64,000 bases of DNA from contig CAWAZS010000002.1 of assembly GCA_963786625.1 (NCBI GenBank), positions 60,824-124,823 of the forward strand, given 5' to 3'. Below are positions 48,811 to 59,836 of this stretch, in pieces. Numbering within the stretch: position 1 is the stretch's first letter; each line of letters starts with the position of its first letter. The DNA comes from CAIWHR01 sp963786625 (lineage in GTDB: Bacteria > Pseudomonadota > Gammaproteobacteria > Burkholderiales > Casimicrobiaceae). The position numbers and the translations under genes were made by a program. Under the pieces are notes generated by a model, which was not told the origin of the DNA, did not search any database, and was given only the letters and a program-made list of their open reading frames with translations.

Positions 48811-49669
48811 TCAGGCCTTGGCCGGGGACTTCGAGGCGGAGAGCAGAACGGCGTGCAGATCGGCGGCGAAGCCGCGGACGAGATCCATCGCGGCCTTGTT
48901 GCGCCGGACGAGCCAGTTGTAGCCGAGCACCGCGGGAACCGCCACGGCCAGGCCGATCGCGGTCATGATCAACGCCTCGCCGACGGGACCGGCGACCTTG
49001 TCGATCGACGCCTGCCCCGCGATGCCGATTGCCGTCAGCGCGTTCACGATCCCCCAGACCGTTCCGAACAGCCCGACGAACGGCGCGGTCGATCCGACGG
49101 TGGCGAGGAAGGCCAGGCCGTCCTGCATCCGGCTCTGCACGTTGTCGATCGCGCGCTGGATCGACATCGAGATCCATTCGTTGAGGTCGACGTTGCCCAG
49201 CAATCCCGTGTGCTTGCCGGACGCCTCGAGTCCCGATTCCGCGATGAAGCGGAAGGGACTGCTCTTCTTCAATGCCTCGGCGCCTTCGCGAACGGACGGC
49301 GCCGTCCAGAACGTCTTGTCCGCGGCGCGCGCCTGCTTCGCCATCCGGTACTGCTCGTAGACCTTGGTGATGATCACGTACCAGCTGCCCATCGACATGA
49401 TCGCGAGGATCGCCAGCGTGATCTTGGCGACGATGTCGCTGCCCTTCAGCAGCGCCTGGAAGCCATAGGGGTTGTCGACGACTTCGGTGGCGCGTGCGCT
49501 GCGTCGCGGCCTTTGCCGCGGGCGCCGCGGCGGCGGGGGCCGCGGCCTCCGTCTGCGCGGCCGGCGCCGGGGATGGCGTCTGCGCGGGCGCCACTTGCGG
49601 AATGACCGCCGTGGCCGCGGCGATGAGCAGGACCGCAGCCGCTGCCGTTAAACGAGTCATCTTCAACAT
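48811..49669 (-). CDS. exbB: ExbB/TolQ proton channel with N-terminal secreted extension, one frameshift
   Basis: The start at ATG 49669 gives a signal sequence (LTAAAAVLLIAAATAVIPQV) and an Ala/Pro-rich stretch, then the frame shifts near 49490 into NPYGFQALLKGSDIVAKITL, the first ExbB helix ILAIMSMGSWYVIITK, and the channel helices (ATVGSTAPFVGLFGTVWGIV and EALIMTAIGLAVAVPAVLGY). This long form with an extra N-terminal region occurs in several proteobacteria. The RBS GGAGAG lies just before the ATG. It drives exbD-exbD-tonB in one operon. Confidence 0.9.
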
Positions 49670-49947
49670 GGTCTCTCCAGACAAATGGCGTTTCGTTCGA
49701 AGGTCGTGTCCCCCGTCCGCACCGTCGCTCGATGCGGACGTCGATGGGCGAATGCCTCCGGCAGCCGGCAGGCTGCAGGAGGCCGTTTCGGATTCCCCGG
49801 GGGCGCAGGGGGCGGATGTTAATGGGGTCCGCGGGAAAAAGCAAAAAAATGTGGCCTACAGGCCGGTTTCCGTGGCTCTTTCCTGCCGGCGAAGTCGACT
49901 GCCATGCGCCTGCGACGAACCGGCGTGGCAGCTCGCCCGGCGGCGCG

Positions 49948-50420
49948 TCACTTCATCAACGGTATCGCCGCCGCGATGTCGTAGGCCTGAACCGCGCGGA
50001 TCTTGGACTCGAGCTGCAGGTAGCGCACCGCCTTCTTGGCCGGGAGCGCCCTCATCAGCCGGTTGTAGAGCGTGCGCCGCGCCTTGACTTCGATCTCGTC
50101 GGCGGCGACGAGGTCCTTCGCCAGGTCTGCCGGGCGTAAAGGTCGGACACCGGCTTGTTCCGCCTCGACGATGTCCTCGATGACGACGTTCTTCTCGCGA
50201 TTGGCCATGTCGACGCGTACGCTGGTAGCTGTCGTAGAGCGGCCAGAATTTCTTCGCCTCGGCGTCGGTCAGCTGGAGCATCGACGCCACGTACGGCCTT
50301 CTTGTCCGGCCGCACCGCGGCGCGCAACGCCTGCATGTCGGTCACGTCTGCGACGTTGCCTTCGGCCCCGACCGACGGCGCCGCGATCATCGCAATGGCG
50401 AACAGGAGGGCTGGCCACAT
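49948..50420 (-). CDS. Small secreted helical protein of unknown function, three frameshifts
   Basis: A protein of about 155 residues. The first frame supplies a signal peptide (MWPALLFAIAMIAAPSVGAE) and ALRAAVRPDKKA; a shift near 50295 gives SMLQLTDAEAKKFWPLYDSY; a shift near 50215 gives NREKNVVIEDIVEA; a last shift near 50130 leads to DLVAADEIEVKARRTLYNRL and LQLESKIRAVQAYDIAAAIP. Together this looks like a coiled, periplasmic protein seen as a conserved hypothetical in betaproteobacteria; that recall is from memory. It lies between the hydroxylase gene and exbB, all on the minus strand. Confidence 0.65.
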
Positions 50421-50622
50421 TTTTCATTGTCTTCTCTCCTTGAGGTCGGTCGCGGTCAGCGCCGGGCCCCGGGTCGCGAATCCGCCGGCGCCCCACCGGC
50501 ACGGGTCGCGCGACGGGTCGAGATCTCCGCGCGCGCCACGGCCACGGTCGCCCGAAGCGGGAGATTATGGCGGCCGGCTCCTTCCGGCGTATCGTTTTAG
50601 CACACTTTCCCGCCGCACGTGG

Positions 50623-51288
50623 CTAGGTCGTCGACCACATGCGCATCAGATTCTGCCGCACGACATCGAGCCGCACGCGGTTTTCCCACTTCATCGTGAG
50701 CCCCTCGAGCGCCGCGAGCTCGTTCAGCTCGTAGACCTGCGCCCGCTGGTGCTCGTCGGCGATGTAACTCTCGATGAACGTGATCGAGACGAGTCGCTCG
50801 CCGGCGCGCACCGGCACCACCTCGTGGAGCGTCGTCGACGGGTAGAGGATGGCATCTCCGGCCGCGCCCTTGAACGGAATTGCCATGTTGCCGACCTCGA
50901 TCGACAATTCGCCGCCATCGTAGGTCGCGGGATCATTGAGGAAGACGGTGCAGGAGACGTCGGAGCGCAGACGCGTCGCGCCGATCTGCAGCAGCGCGGC
51001 GTCCGCATGCGCGCCGTATTTCATGCCCGGCACGTAGCGGCACAGCAGCGGCGGAGCCACGTGCTTCGGCATCGCGAAATCGACGAACTCGCGCGAGCGA
51101 GCCAGCGCGACGTTCACGATCTGGGCCGACTCGACGTACTTCGGGTCGGTGTTGTCCGCCTGCAGGTTGTTCTTCGTCGTGTTGGCCGGGTTCGACGCCC
51201 GCCCGTCCACGAATCGCATTTCGCGGCTGAGGGCCACGAGACGCGCTATTTCGGGAGCCGCAAGCAAGTTCCTTATTTTCAGCAGCAC
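50623..51288 (-). CDS. PKHD-type Fe(II)/2-oxoglutarate hydroxylase (PiuC/YbiX-like)
   Basis: A 221-residue dioxygenase. Iron ligands are His and Asp in KYGAHADAALLQ and a distal His in STTLHEVVPVRAGERLVSIT, with the 2OG-binding Arg in the same block. The family hallmarks NNLQADNTDPKYVESAQIVN and FLNDPATYDGGELSIE are clear, and the C-terminal helix ends in NLMRMW. I chose GTG 51288 (VLLKIRNLLAAPEIARL), which gives the usual family length of about 226; the frame is open upstream. Such enzymes often neighbour TonB-dependent siderophore receptors and may be iron-regulated. Confidence 0.92.
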   Translation of the reverse strand: MLLKIRNLLAAPEIARLVALSREMRFVDGRASNPANTTKNNLQADNTDPKYVESAQIVNVALARSREFVDFAMPKHVAPPLLCRYVPGMKYGAHADAALLQIGATRLRSDVSCTVFLNDPATYDGGELSIEVGNMAIPFKGAAGDAILYPSTTLHEVVPVRAGERLVSITFIESYIADEHQRAQVYELNELAALEGLTMKWENRVRLDVVRQNLMRMWSTT

Positions 51289-51466
51289 ACTGAGCCTCGT
51301 CAATTCGTATTCGGCGATCCAATCGTACACGCGGCCCCCCTCGCCTTCGGGGGCCTTGCTCGGCCGCGCAGGCGGACCGGCAGCCTGGTTGTGATTTGCT
51401 ATTCTTGCACCCGAAGAGCCGACGAATGCCGTATTCGCCGGACGCAGTACTCCAACCGTTCCTATC

Positions 51467-52650
51467 ATGCCATCTTCCTCTTTCGATTCCAACGCGATCG
51501 TCCGGAATCGGCTTCGAAGCGCTGCGCAACGGCGACGCGCGCACGGCGCGCGAGGCTTTCGAACGGGTCATCGCCGCAGGCCAGGCAGATGCCGCGGTTC
51601 ACGCGGCCCTCGGCTACGCTTGCGTTCGCCTGGACGACAGGTCAGCCGCGTTCGCGGCAGCGGAGAACGCACTGGCGCTCGATCCGCGAAACCTGCGCGC
51701 GCTGATCATCAAGGCAGACCACTTCGCGGAAATGGGCGATGGTCGGGCCGCGGCTTCGTTCTACCGATTCGCGCTCAACGTCGCGCCACCGCCGAACCAG
51801 CTGCCACCCGATTTGCGCAACGACCTCGTCCGGGCCCAGGACATGTGCGCGCGCTATGCGGGCGAATTCGAATCGTTTCTGCGCAGCCGACTGGCGCAAC
51901 ACGGCCTCGACGACGGGCGCGGGGTCGCCCGTTTCCGTCAGTCGATCGACATTCTCGTCGGCAAGAAGCAGATCTACTTCCAACAGCCGCAAATGTTCTT
52001 CTTCCCGGAGCTACCGCAGATCCAGTTCTACGATCGGGAAGCGTTCCCCTGGCTCGACAAGGTCGAAGCCGCGACCGCGAGATATCCGCGCCGAGCTCGT
52101 CGAGGTCATGAAGGAGGACTCGGCGTTCAAGCCCTACGTCGAGCACAATCCCGCTCGGCCCCGCAAAGAGCAGGCCGCGTTGACCGGAAACCCGGACTGG
52201 AGCGCTTTCTACCTGTTGAAATTCGGTGAAATCGTGACGGAAAACGCCGCGCGGTGCCCGCGGACGATGCGGGTCATGGCGGACGTTCCGCTCGGCGGCG
52301 TCAAGAATCGCTCGCCATCGGTGCTGTTCTCGTTGCTTCGCCCGGGCGCCCGGATTCCACCGCACTCGGGCCTCGACAATACCCGCCTGATCTGCCACCT
52401 GCCGCTGCTTGTCCCGCCAGGGTGCGGCTTTCGCGTCGGCAACGACACGCGCGTTCCGGTTGAAGGCAAGGCATGGGTGTTCGACGATACCATCGAGCAC
52501 GAAGCCTGGAACCGAAGCGATCGGACTCGCGTGATCCTGCTGTTCGAGACCTGGCGCCCGGAGCTCACCGACGAGGAACGCGCGCTCGTCGGCGCCTTGT
52601 TCAATGCGATCGACGAGTACAGCGGCCAGAAGCTCCCGTGGTCGGTGTGA
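51467..52650 (+). CDS. TPR-AspH family hydroxylase, two frameshifts (copy 1)
   Basis: A protein of about 394 residues. Residues 15-140 are TPR repeats (FEALRNGDARTAREAFERVI, NALALDPRNLRALIIKADHF). The C-terminal half is an aspartyl/asparaginyl beta-hydroxylase domain: PPHSGLDNTRLICHLPLLVP with the first iron His, RVGNDTRVPVEGKAWVFDDT and IEHEAWNRSDRTRVILLF with the second His and the 2OG Arg. The frame changes near 51505 and 52080; one-base edits restore it. A sister protein is encoded at 55284-56567. The target residue or peptide is unknown. Divergent from the PKHD hydroxylase. Confidence 0.85.
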
Positions 52651-52668
52651 GCGGACCCGAACGAGCCC

Positions 52669-53228
52669 ATGCAGAAATTCCCCGTCAGAATCCTCCTCGC
52701 GGCATGCATGACCGTCGTCGCGGTGGGCACCGCACGCGGCGACGACGCGCGTGATGCCCTCGGCGCCTTCGTCAAGTGCGCCGACATTGCGGATCCGGCC
52801 AAGCGGCTGGAGTGCTTCGACGCCGCGACGGCTCGCGGCAAGGCGGCGCTCGCGGCGCCGGTGCGCGCCGGCGCAAGTCGCACAGCCGCCCAAGGAGAAG
52901 AGCCTGCTCGACTGGTTCGGCTTCTCGAGGTCGGCTCCGGTGACCAAGCCGGAGGACTTCGGCAAGCCGGCGCCCGAGCCGAGCCCCGAACGAAGTGACC
53001 CAGATCTCGGACGGCGTGCTCGAATTCGCCAAGACCGCGCGCGGCAAGGCCATCTTCATCCTCGAAAACGGCCAGGTGTGGCGCCAGATCGACGGTGACA
53101 GCACCGACGTGTGGGCACCCGCGCCGGGTACCAGGATGAGGGTGACGATCGAAACCGGCGCGTTCAGCAGCTACAACCTGACGATCGACGGCCGCAAGGG
53201 CCTGATCAAGGTGAACCGGCTCAAGTAG
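52669..53228 (+). CDS. Secreted protein of unknown function, two frameshifts
   Basis: A protein of about 185 residues starting MQKFPVRILLAACMTVVAVG, a signal peptide, then DALGAFVKCADIADPAKRLE with CFDAA. After a shift near 52870 comes KSLLDWFGFSRSAPVTKPED, and after another near 52985 the C-terminal domain: VLEFAKTARGKAIFILENGQ, VWRQIDGDSTDVW and YNLTIDGRKGLIKVNRLK. The Cys pair and VWRQ block occur in other proteobacterial secreted proteins of unknown role. It lies 18 bp after the hydroxylase gene. Confidence 0.65.
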
Positions 53229-53245
53229 CGCGCGAAATGCGGGTT

Positions 53246-53271
53246 CCGTCGCGCGCGCGCCAGCGCGACGG
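53246..53271. terminator. Hairpin between convergent secreted-protein and DUF3313 genes
   Basis: A 9-bp perfect stem (CCGTCGCGC and its complement) with an 8-base GC loop, 18 bases after the upstream stop. No T tract. Confidence 0.4.
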
Positions 53272-53343
53272 CGAAGTCGGGTGACAGCCCGTTGCGATGT
53301 CTTCGCGCCTACGGTCGCGATGACGCGCGGCGAGGCGCCGGAC

Positions 53344-54034
53344 TCAATTCGAAAGCTTCGTCGATTCCAGACTTGCGATGCAGTTGGCCGTCCACCGCGT
53401 GAACAACGCGTCGAACCAGAACGCATTGGTGACGCTGAACGCCCGGTTGATCCTGGTCGACAATTCATGCGCAGTACCGCGATCGACGATGTGGCCGAGA
53501 AGCGCGCCCGTCGCCGCATCGCGAACGTCCATCGTGAGCGTCGCCTCTCCGGCATCGACATTGAAGAGCGCCTGCATATTCGCCGATGAGACGTCCGGTG
53601 CATTGATGCTCAGGTCCGTTACCTGCGCGGTGACCCTCAGAACCCCTGCGGCCGGGCGTCGTGACGACTTCGTAGCCTTGCGCGCGGAACGTCCCGGCGA
53701 TCGCGTTCGAAAGGTTGACGGCCGCCTGGTCCGTGATGTTCTGCACGTCCTCGGGGACAAGCCAGCGCGAGGGTCCACGGGTAGCGTTGATGCTCTTGAG
53801 CCACCCCTTGCGCATGGCGACCACGCCCGGGTCGACGATCACCTTGCGGTAGCCTTGAAAGTTCGCGTCGGGGCGCACGTAGACCTCGTCCAGCGTGCGC
53901 GAATCCATCCGGACCAGACCATCGTCGCGCGGCGGCGAGGCGGCTCCCGCGGGAGCAGCGAGCGATACTCCCAGAATTCCCAGAACTGCCACGATGGACA
54001 ACCTGGACAACCACGAAAATGCCGGTTTCTTCAT
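53344..54034 (-). CDS. DUF3313-like exported protein, one frameshift
   Basis: A protein of about 229 residues with a signal peptide (LSRLSIVAVLGILGVSLAAP) and a DUF3313-type domain: GLVRMDSRTLDEVYVRPDAN, FQGYRKVIVDPGVVAMRKGW, NLSNAIAGTFRAQGYEVV, then after a shift near 53645 VTAQVTDLSINAPDV and ATLTMDVRDAATGALLGHIV. DUF3313 members are mostly lipoproteins of unknown role; no lipobox Cys is seen here. A strong RBS (GGAGGG) lies before ATG 54034. It is convergent with the preceding gene and divergent from the sulfotransferase. Confidence 0.75.
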
Positions 54035-54186
54035 GATAGAACCCTCCTGCCGCACCCCACGATATGATTCGAACATCAGAGTACCCCTTCGACGCTGGGG
54101 GAGCAATTCGGGTTCCCGCCGCGCCTGGCAGCGGGCCTTCGCCGATCGGCCGCCGTTCCACGGGGTGCCCGCCGGGAGAAACCGTT

Positions 54187-55263
54187 TTGGCAATAAGTCA
54201 TCCTGAATCCATTGCCGGCGACCTCCTGGCCCTTTTGCCCGCGTCACCGGACGCCTATCCCCAGAAGCTCGACCTCATTCGTGACGCGGTCCTGGTAATC
54301 CGCTTCGACGCAGCCGCGTATCGCGCTGCAAGCTTTCTCGATGATCGGATTCTGGGTCCGGATACGCAGGGCGCGTGGCTTCCTGTCGGCGCGATCGGCG
54401 ACGCCACGCGCGGCATGGGCGATGGACGTGCCGTTCATTTCATCTTTCACACCGGCCATGTCGGTTCGACCCTGGTCAGCCGATTGCTGGACGAGACGGG
54501 GGACGTCTTGTCGCTGCGCGAACCATTGCCGTTGCGCACGCTTGCGGACGCGCTGGACGTCCTGACGCTGCCCGAATCGCTCCTGAGCGCCGCGCAGTTC
54601 AGCAGCCATCTGGCAATGTTCGTCAAACTTTGGGGCCGAGGTTATGGCGATACCTGCCGCGTCGTCCTGAAGGCGACGAGCAGTGCCGGGCGGCTGGCCG
54701 TTCCGCTTCTTGAACACAGCCCCGCATCGCGGGCGATCTACATGAATCTGCGCGCCGAGCCGTATCTGGCCGCGCTGCTGGCCGGGGAGAACTCGCCTTT
54801 GGACCTGCGTGGCCATGGCCCCGGACGAATTCGTCGATTGCAGTCGCGCTTGGACACGCCGCTCGCGCCGTTGCATGAATTGTCGATCGGAGAAATGGCG
54901 GCCATGAGCTGGCTCGCGGAGTCCTGGACCCAGCACGATGCGCTCGAGAAGTTTCCCGACAGGCTCATCGCGCTGGATTTCGACGATTTCCTGGCCGACG
55001 TCGCGGCGGGGATGCGCACTGTCCTGCGACATTTCGGGTTAACATGCGACCCTCGCATCATTTCGGGATTGATGCGCAGCCCGGTCCTCACCCGTTATTC
55101 GAAGGCGCCCGAGTACGAGTACACGTCGGGCACTCGCTCCGAGCTCATCGACGCATCGCGCCGCGCCAACCGCGAAGAGATCCGCAGGGGAATGGCCTGG
55201 CTCGAACGCATCGCCAAATCGAACAGCGCCGTCGCCGCGGTGGTCAATGGTATGGCCTCCTGA
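54187..55263 (+). CDS. Sulfotransferase-family protein
   Basis: A 358-residue PAPS-dependent sulfotransferase-like protein. The 5'-phosphosulfate loop is seen in FHTGHVGSTLVSRLLDETGD, followed by VLSLREPLPLRTL. VVLKATSSAGRLAVPLLEHS and AIYMNLRAEPYLAALLAGE resemble the second PAPS region. TTG 54187 follows GGGAGA at good spacing; the frame is open upstream. It sits 20 bp before the second TPR-AspH gene and probably forms an operon with it. Acceptor unknown. Confidence 0.8.
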   Translation: MAISHPESIAGDLLALLPASPDAYPQKLDLIRDAVLVIRFDAAAYRAASFLDDRILGPDTQGAWLPVGAIGDATRGMGDGRAVHFIFHTGHVGSTLVSRLLDETGDVLSLREPLPLRTLADALDVLTLPESLLSAAQFSSHLAMFVKLWGRGYGDTCRVVLKATSSAGRLAVPLLEHSPASRAIYMNLRAEPYLAALLAGENSPLDLRGHGPGRIRRLQSRLDTPLAPLHELSIGEMAAMSWLAESWTQHDALEKFPDRLIALDFDDFLADVAAGMRTVLRHFGLTCDPRIISGLMRSPVLTRYSKAPEYEYTSGTRSELIDASRRANREEIRRGMAWLERIAKSNSAVAAVVNGMAS

Positions 55264-55283
55264 AATAGTCCCACAGCGCAAAC

Positions 55284-56567
55284 ATGCGAAACCTTTCCCC
55301 TGACACTGCCGAAGTCCAAGCGCTCGAACGCGAGGCAATGCGCGCATTGCAGTCGGGGCGGGAGTCCGACGCGATAAGGCACTGGAATCGGATACTCGAG
55401 CTTCACCCGACGCACGTACCCGCCTTGAGCGCGCTCGGCCAGCGGGCGTTCCAGCGGGGAGACATGCAGGGAGCGCGCGCCGCATTCCAGCGCATTGTCG
55501 ATGCCGACGGAACGGTCGCCCGGCAATGGATCCACCTGGCGATCGCGTGCCGCAATCTGTACGACGACAAGGCGGCGGACGAGGCCATCGAGAGTGCGCT
55601 CGCAGTCGATCCCCACGAGCTCGTGGCCCTGATCCTTCGCGCCAACTCGCTCGAGCGCAAAGGAAAGACGCACGAGGCGGGCGCTGCCTACGGCGCCGTT
55701 GCGGCGGCTGCTCCGCCGATTGCAGCAGCTGCGGCCCGAGCTGCGCCCGGCGGTCGCCGAGGCGATGGCCCATGTGGACAGGTACAACCGGGACAAGGGC
55801 CTGTTCCTCGATCAATACCTGGATCAACATTCGAGGACGTTCGCCGGCGAGGACCTGCGCCCGTTTCCAGACCTCCGTCGATATCCTGGTCGGGCGCAAG
55901 AAGCGCTTCGATTCGCAGTCGATGATTTACCATTTCCCGAATCTTGCGCCGATCGAGTTCTTCGACCGCGCCGAATTTCCATGGCTCGACGGCGTCGAAG
56001 CAGGCGACCAACGACATCCGGGACGAATTCCTCGACGTGCTGCGTACGGAAGAGGGATTTACGCCTTACATTTCGTATCCGCCGGGCGTTCCGGTCAACC
56101 AGTTTGCGGAGCTCAACAATTCGCCGCGCTGGAACGCATTTCACCTGTTCAAGCTGGGGCAACGCGTGGAGGCCAATGCGGCGCGATGCCCCAGGACGAT
56201 GGCGGTGCTCGAACATGTGCCGCAGCCCGACCAGCCGGGACGCACCCCCGCGGCAATGTTCTCACTGCTGAGTCCGCGGACCACCATTCCGGCGCACGTC
56301 GGCGTCAGCAACACTCGCCTGGTGACTCATCTCGCCCTGATCGTTCCCGAGAACTGCTTCTTCCGGGTCGGCAACGAGACCCGGCAATGGGTTCCGGGCA
56401 AGGCGTGGGTCTTCGACGACACCATCGAGCACGAGGCGCGCAATGAGAGCGACAAGTTGCGCGTCGTGCTCATCTTCGACATCTGGCACCCGCACCTGAC
56501 GCCGCCGGAGCGGGCCATGATCACCGCACTCACGGCGGGCCTGAACGCCTTCGAGGCCGGTTCCTGA
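55284..56567 (+). CDS. TPR-AspH family hydroxylase, three frameshifts (copy 2)
   Basis: A protein of about 427 residues, paralogous to the one at 51467-52650. TPR repeats fill the first 140 residues (AIRHWNRILELHPTHVPALS, NLYDDKAADEAIESALAVDP). Frame changes near 55700, 55865 and 56005 pass through ELRPAVAEAMAHVDRYNRDK and LVGRKKRFDSQSMIYHFPNL. The hydroxylase core is intact: IPAHVGVSNTRLVTHLALIV (iron His), RVGNETRQWVPGKAWVFDDT and IEHEARNESDKLRVVLIF (iron His and 2OG Arg). Both copies share the motif LVGKK/LVGRK before the core. Partner enzymes are next to it. Confidence 0.85.
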
Positions 56568-56593
56568 ACGGCTGACTCAGGGCGCTTCGCCGG

Positions 56594-59500
56594 TTAGTGG
56601 CTGGTTTCGGGCGCAACCGGACGGACTTCCTTGAATGCCTCGTCGGGCAGCACGTACGTGGTATGGGCGACTTCGTTCGTCTCGTCGATAATCTCCGGAA
56701 ACAGAATTCCCGGCACCGTCTGCACCGCAAAAGTCTCCTGCACGGCCTCGCCGAATTTCAGGATCGCTATCGTCTCGCCGTTTTCGATATTGACCACCCA
56801 GACGCCGCTCCGGTGGTCGGCATTGTCATCGTTGTCGGGGATGTCCACGAAGGTGTTGGTTTCGCGCAGTTGCGACAGGCCGATGAAGGCGAGCGGGCCG
56901 GCAAAATCGAGCCCGCGCGCGAATCCGGGAACGCGCGCAACGCTCTCGACCTTGCCGCTGGCCGGGTCGACGGTCGCCAGATTTCCCCGGCTCGATTCCA
57001 GCACCCACAACCGGTTGCGGTACCAGCGCGGACTGTGCGGCATCGCCAGGCCGTGCACGACGACATCGCGCGTCTCATAGTCGAGGAGCACCCCGCCGTT
57101 CTGTCTTGTTCGCGCGCCAGCCCTCGCGCCGTGTCGGTCGCCCCCAGGGCGGTGAGCCATCGCGGCCGGCCATTCAACATCGCGATCCCGTTCAGATGGC
57201 AGCGGTCATCCGGCGACAGCCCCGAGATGAAACGCGGTCGCCATCGCGGCCGAAAGCTGTGTTCGCGGTCGAGGGTGCACAGACATGAAAAGCGCGTATT
57301 GACGAACCAGCATTCGTTGTTCGTTCCGAGCGCGATCTCGTGGATATCGACGTTGCCCGTCACGTAGTAATTGCGAAAGACGTAGACCGCGTCGTTTCGA
57401 TTGGGCGGTACGAGGCGCTTGGCGACATCGGGCACGTTGCGAAATTCGCGGATCCCGGTTTGCGTCCCGACGAACAGTCGGTTGCGATCGACGGCGAGCC
57501 CCATCGGCTTGTCGAAATCCAGGAAATGGGTGTTGACGGTGTCTCCGTCGGGGCGCACGGCAATCAGCTTCCCACCCTGGTAGTTGGTGACGAACAGCGA
57601 AATGCCGAGCTCGCGCAGGATTTCGGGAAGATTGTCCGTATGCACGCTGGCGAGACCCGGAGTTGGCCGGCGGCGGCGCCGGGGATCGGCCACAGCGGCG
57701 GCCGCGACACTCGCATGCTGTGGCGCGACTTCAGGGGGAAGGGACGCTTCGGGCCGGCGCTCGATTGCGGGTCGCCCGCCAGTCGGCGCGTCCGGCAGCT
57801 TCCTGGCCGCGACGAATGCGCGCGCCTGGTCGGCAATCGGCATCAACGCGGGAAGGAGCGGTGCCAGCTTGTCCTCGTGCTGCCGCCATTTGTCGGGTGC
57901 CGGCGGGGTCAGCGTGTGCAGGGAAAACGGCAGATCGGCGGGCGGCGGACGGTCGAATCTCACGCCCGCAAAGTCGCAGATCGCGCGCAGCGACTTCTCC
58001 GGGCTCTCGAGAAAATCGGCAAGATCGATCGCACGGATGTCGTCCGGCGCGATGTCGGCCAGATCGCGCAGCAGGTGCTCCTGCGTGGTTCGCCATTGGG
58101 CCGCGACGATTTCCTCGAGCGGGCGTCCGGCCAGGTCGCGCCAGCCGGGCACGAGCAGGTACGACCACGCCGGTCCCGGCCAGCCGGGCAGATCGGAATA
58201 GGTGACGAATTTGCCGGACTGCCAACCCTCGATCAGGCTGGCGAGGCACTCCTCCGGCTCTCGCCACAAATACAGAAAGCGGGCATCGGGAAACATGGAG
58301 CGAAGAAACGGAACGCGCAGCGCATTCTTCGGCGTCTTCTCGAGCAACCGTAACGCACCGCCGGCGGCAGGCGCCGGACTGCCATCGCGATCGCGGAGCG
58401 TCAGAGAGAAATCTCGCGCGCAGCTCGGCGGTGACTTCGGGCGTTGCGTCGGAGGCGCTCAGCGCATTCGAATGGAAGCCGCGCCGGGCCGGGTTCAGCG
58501 CAGAGATTCCTTCGAACTGGACGTGGCTTTCGTGGCCGACCGTGTACCAGTCCGGACTGCAGGCCGAGAGGCGCTCGAACAGCAGCGTGCTGCCGGAACG
58601 CGGTGCGCACAGGATGATCAGCGGACGGGCGATGGAAGGCCTTCCCGTGGTGCGCGTGCGCGCGGCCGTGGGTGGCATTGCCGCTGAAGTCCTGTCTGTC
58701 GCTGCGCACCTGGCCAAGATCGGGAACCGACGTTGCGCTTGGGCCGCCGGCGGCCGGGTCCGGCGAGTGCAGCGCGGGTATCAGCGACGAATCGATGAGG
58801 CGTGCCAGATCCTGTCCGTTGGCGAGCCTGACCGTGCCCGTATGCCGGGCGCTGACGTCCCGCAGCTTTCGAATCAGCGCAGCATATCCGGCCCACCCCT
58901 CGGGCGCATCGCCATGCGCCGCCCAATTCGCGCGCCAGTCGAGCTGGATCCGGCGCACCGCGTCATCGATTGCGGACCTTGCTCCCGCGTCGGCGGCGGC
59001 GGCATCCGCGCACCAGCCGGACCAGATCGCGGCGAACTCGTAGGGATTCATCACGACGGGGAAGTTGACCGTTTCCAGCGTCAGGGGAGGTTCCTGTCCG
59101 GGAACGTAGGGACCGCGGACGTGGTCTTGCCCTGGTCGCGCGTCAGCGCCCAGAACGCGTCGCTGCCCACGGTGTCGACCACCAGGTGTATTCGTTCGAC
59201 GCCCGGCGGATTCAGCACATTGTGCGGACGCCAGGTGTCGAATATCCAGACCTCGCCCGGCGCCATGTGGGTTTGCGCATCGCCACACAGAAAGCGCACG
59301 CCGGGGGTGGTGACAACGGGAATGTGCACCCGCACGCGCTGCGACCAGTAGTAATTGGTGTCGACGTGCGCGGTGGCCTCCGCACCCGAATCCAGCCGCA
59401 TGAGACGGCTGCGTCCGATGGGGGCACCCAGCGCCGCCAGGACCTGCCGGACATAGGGGCACCGCGCGAGGTGCGGCGTCGCACCCATCGGGCCGGCGAC

Positions 59501-59671
59501 GCCGTCGTCCTGTGGCTCCCCACGTCGGGCGACCAGCGGCAGCGCGGAATTGCCGGGGTGCCCTTGCGGGTGAGCCCGCCATTCCGCGGGACCAAACTGT
59601 CCGGTTTCCGAGCGCAACCGGTCCGCATCGACCGTCAATGCCAGACGAATGAAAGGCTGGGGGAGCTGCAT
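56594..59671 (-). CDS. Three-domain protein: AspH-type hydroxylase, sulfotransferase, TIGR03032 propeller; about four frameshifts
   Basis: A reconstructed protein of about 1,025 residues. It starts MQLPQPFIRLALTVDADRLR. An AspH-like hydroxylase comes first, with iron ligands in TAHVDTNYYWSQRVRVHIPV and IFDTWRPHNVLNPPG. A shift near 59090 leads into a helical linker (NPYEFAAIWSGWCADA), then after 58665 a sulfotransferase (LCAPRSGSTLLFERLSACSP; 3'-site YLWREPEECLASLI after 58395). In the same open frame a TIGR03032 domain follows (SLFVTNYQGGKLIAVRPDG, HLNGIAMLNGRPRWLTALG), completed after 57110 by RNRLWVLESSRGNLATVDPA. No stop separates sulfotransferase from TIGR03032. The N-terminal join depends on frame repair. 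Confidence 0.75.
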
Positions 59672-59764
59672 CTTCTGCACAATGGACGACCGAACCGGGT
59701 CATCACATTACGTTGACTTACGTCAAGATTGACCGCAACGCAGTCTATCACGGCCGCGCCGGCC

Positions 59765-59795
59765 CAAAAAAGTGCGGCGAGCCGAAGCTCGCCGC
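59765..59795 (-). terminator. Rho-independent terminator after the TonB-dependent receptor gene
   Basis: On the minus strand a perfect 9-bp stem (GCGGCGAGC, loop TTCG, complement) at 59774-59795 is followed by a run of six T residues at 59766-59771. It lies 41 bases after the receptor stop and before the multidomain gene. Confidence 0.85.
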
Positions 59796-59836
59796 GTGGA
59801 GATTGCCGCCGATGTCCCGGCGTACAGGCAATACGA

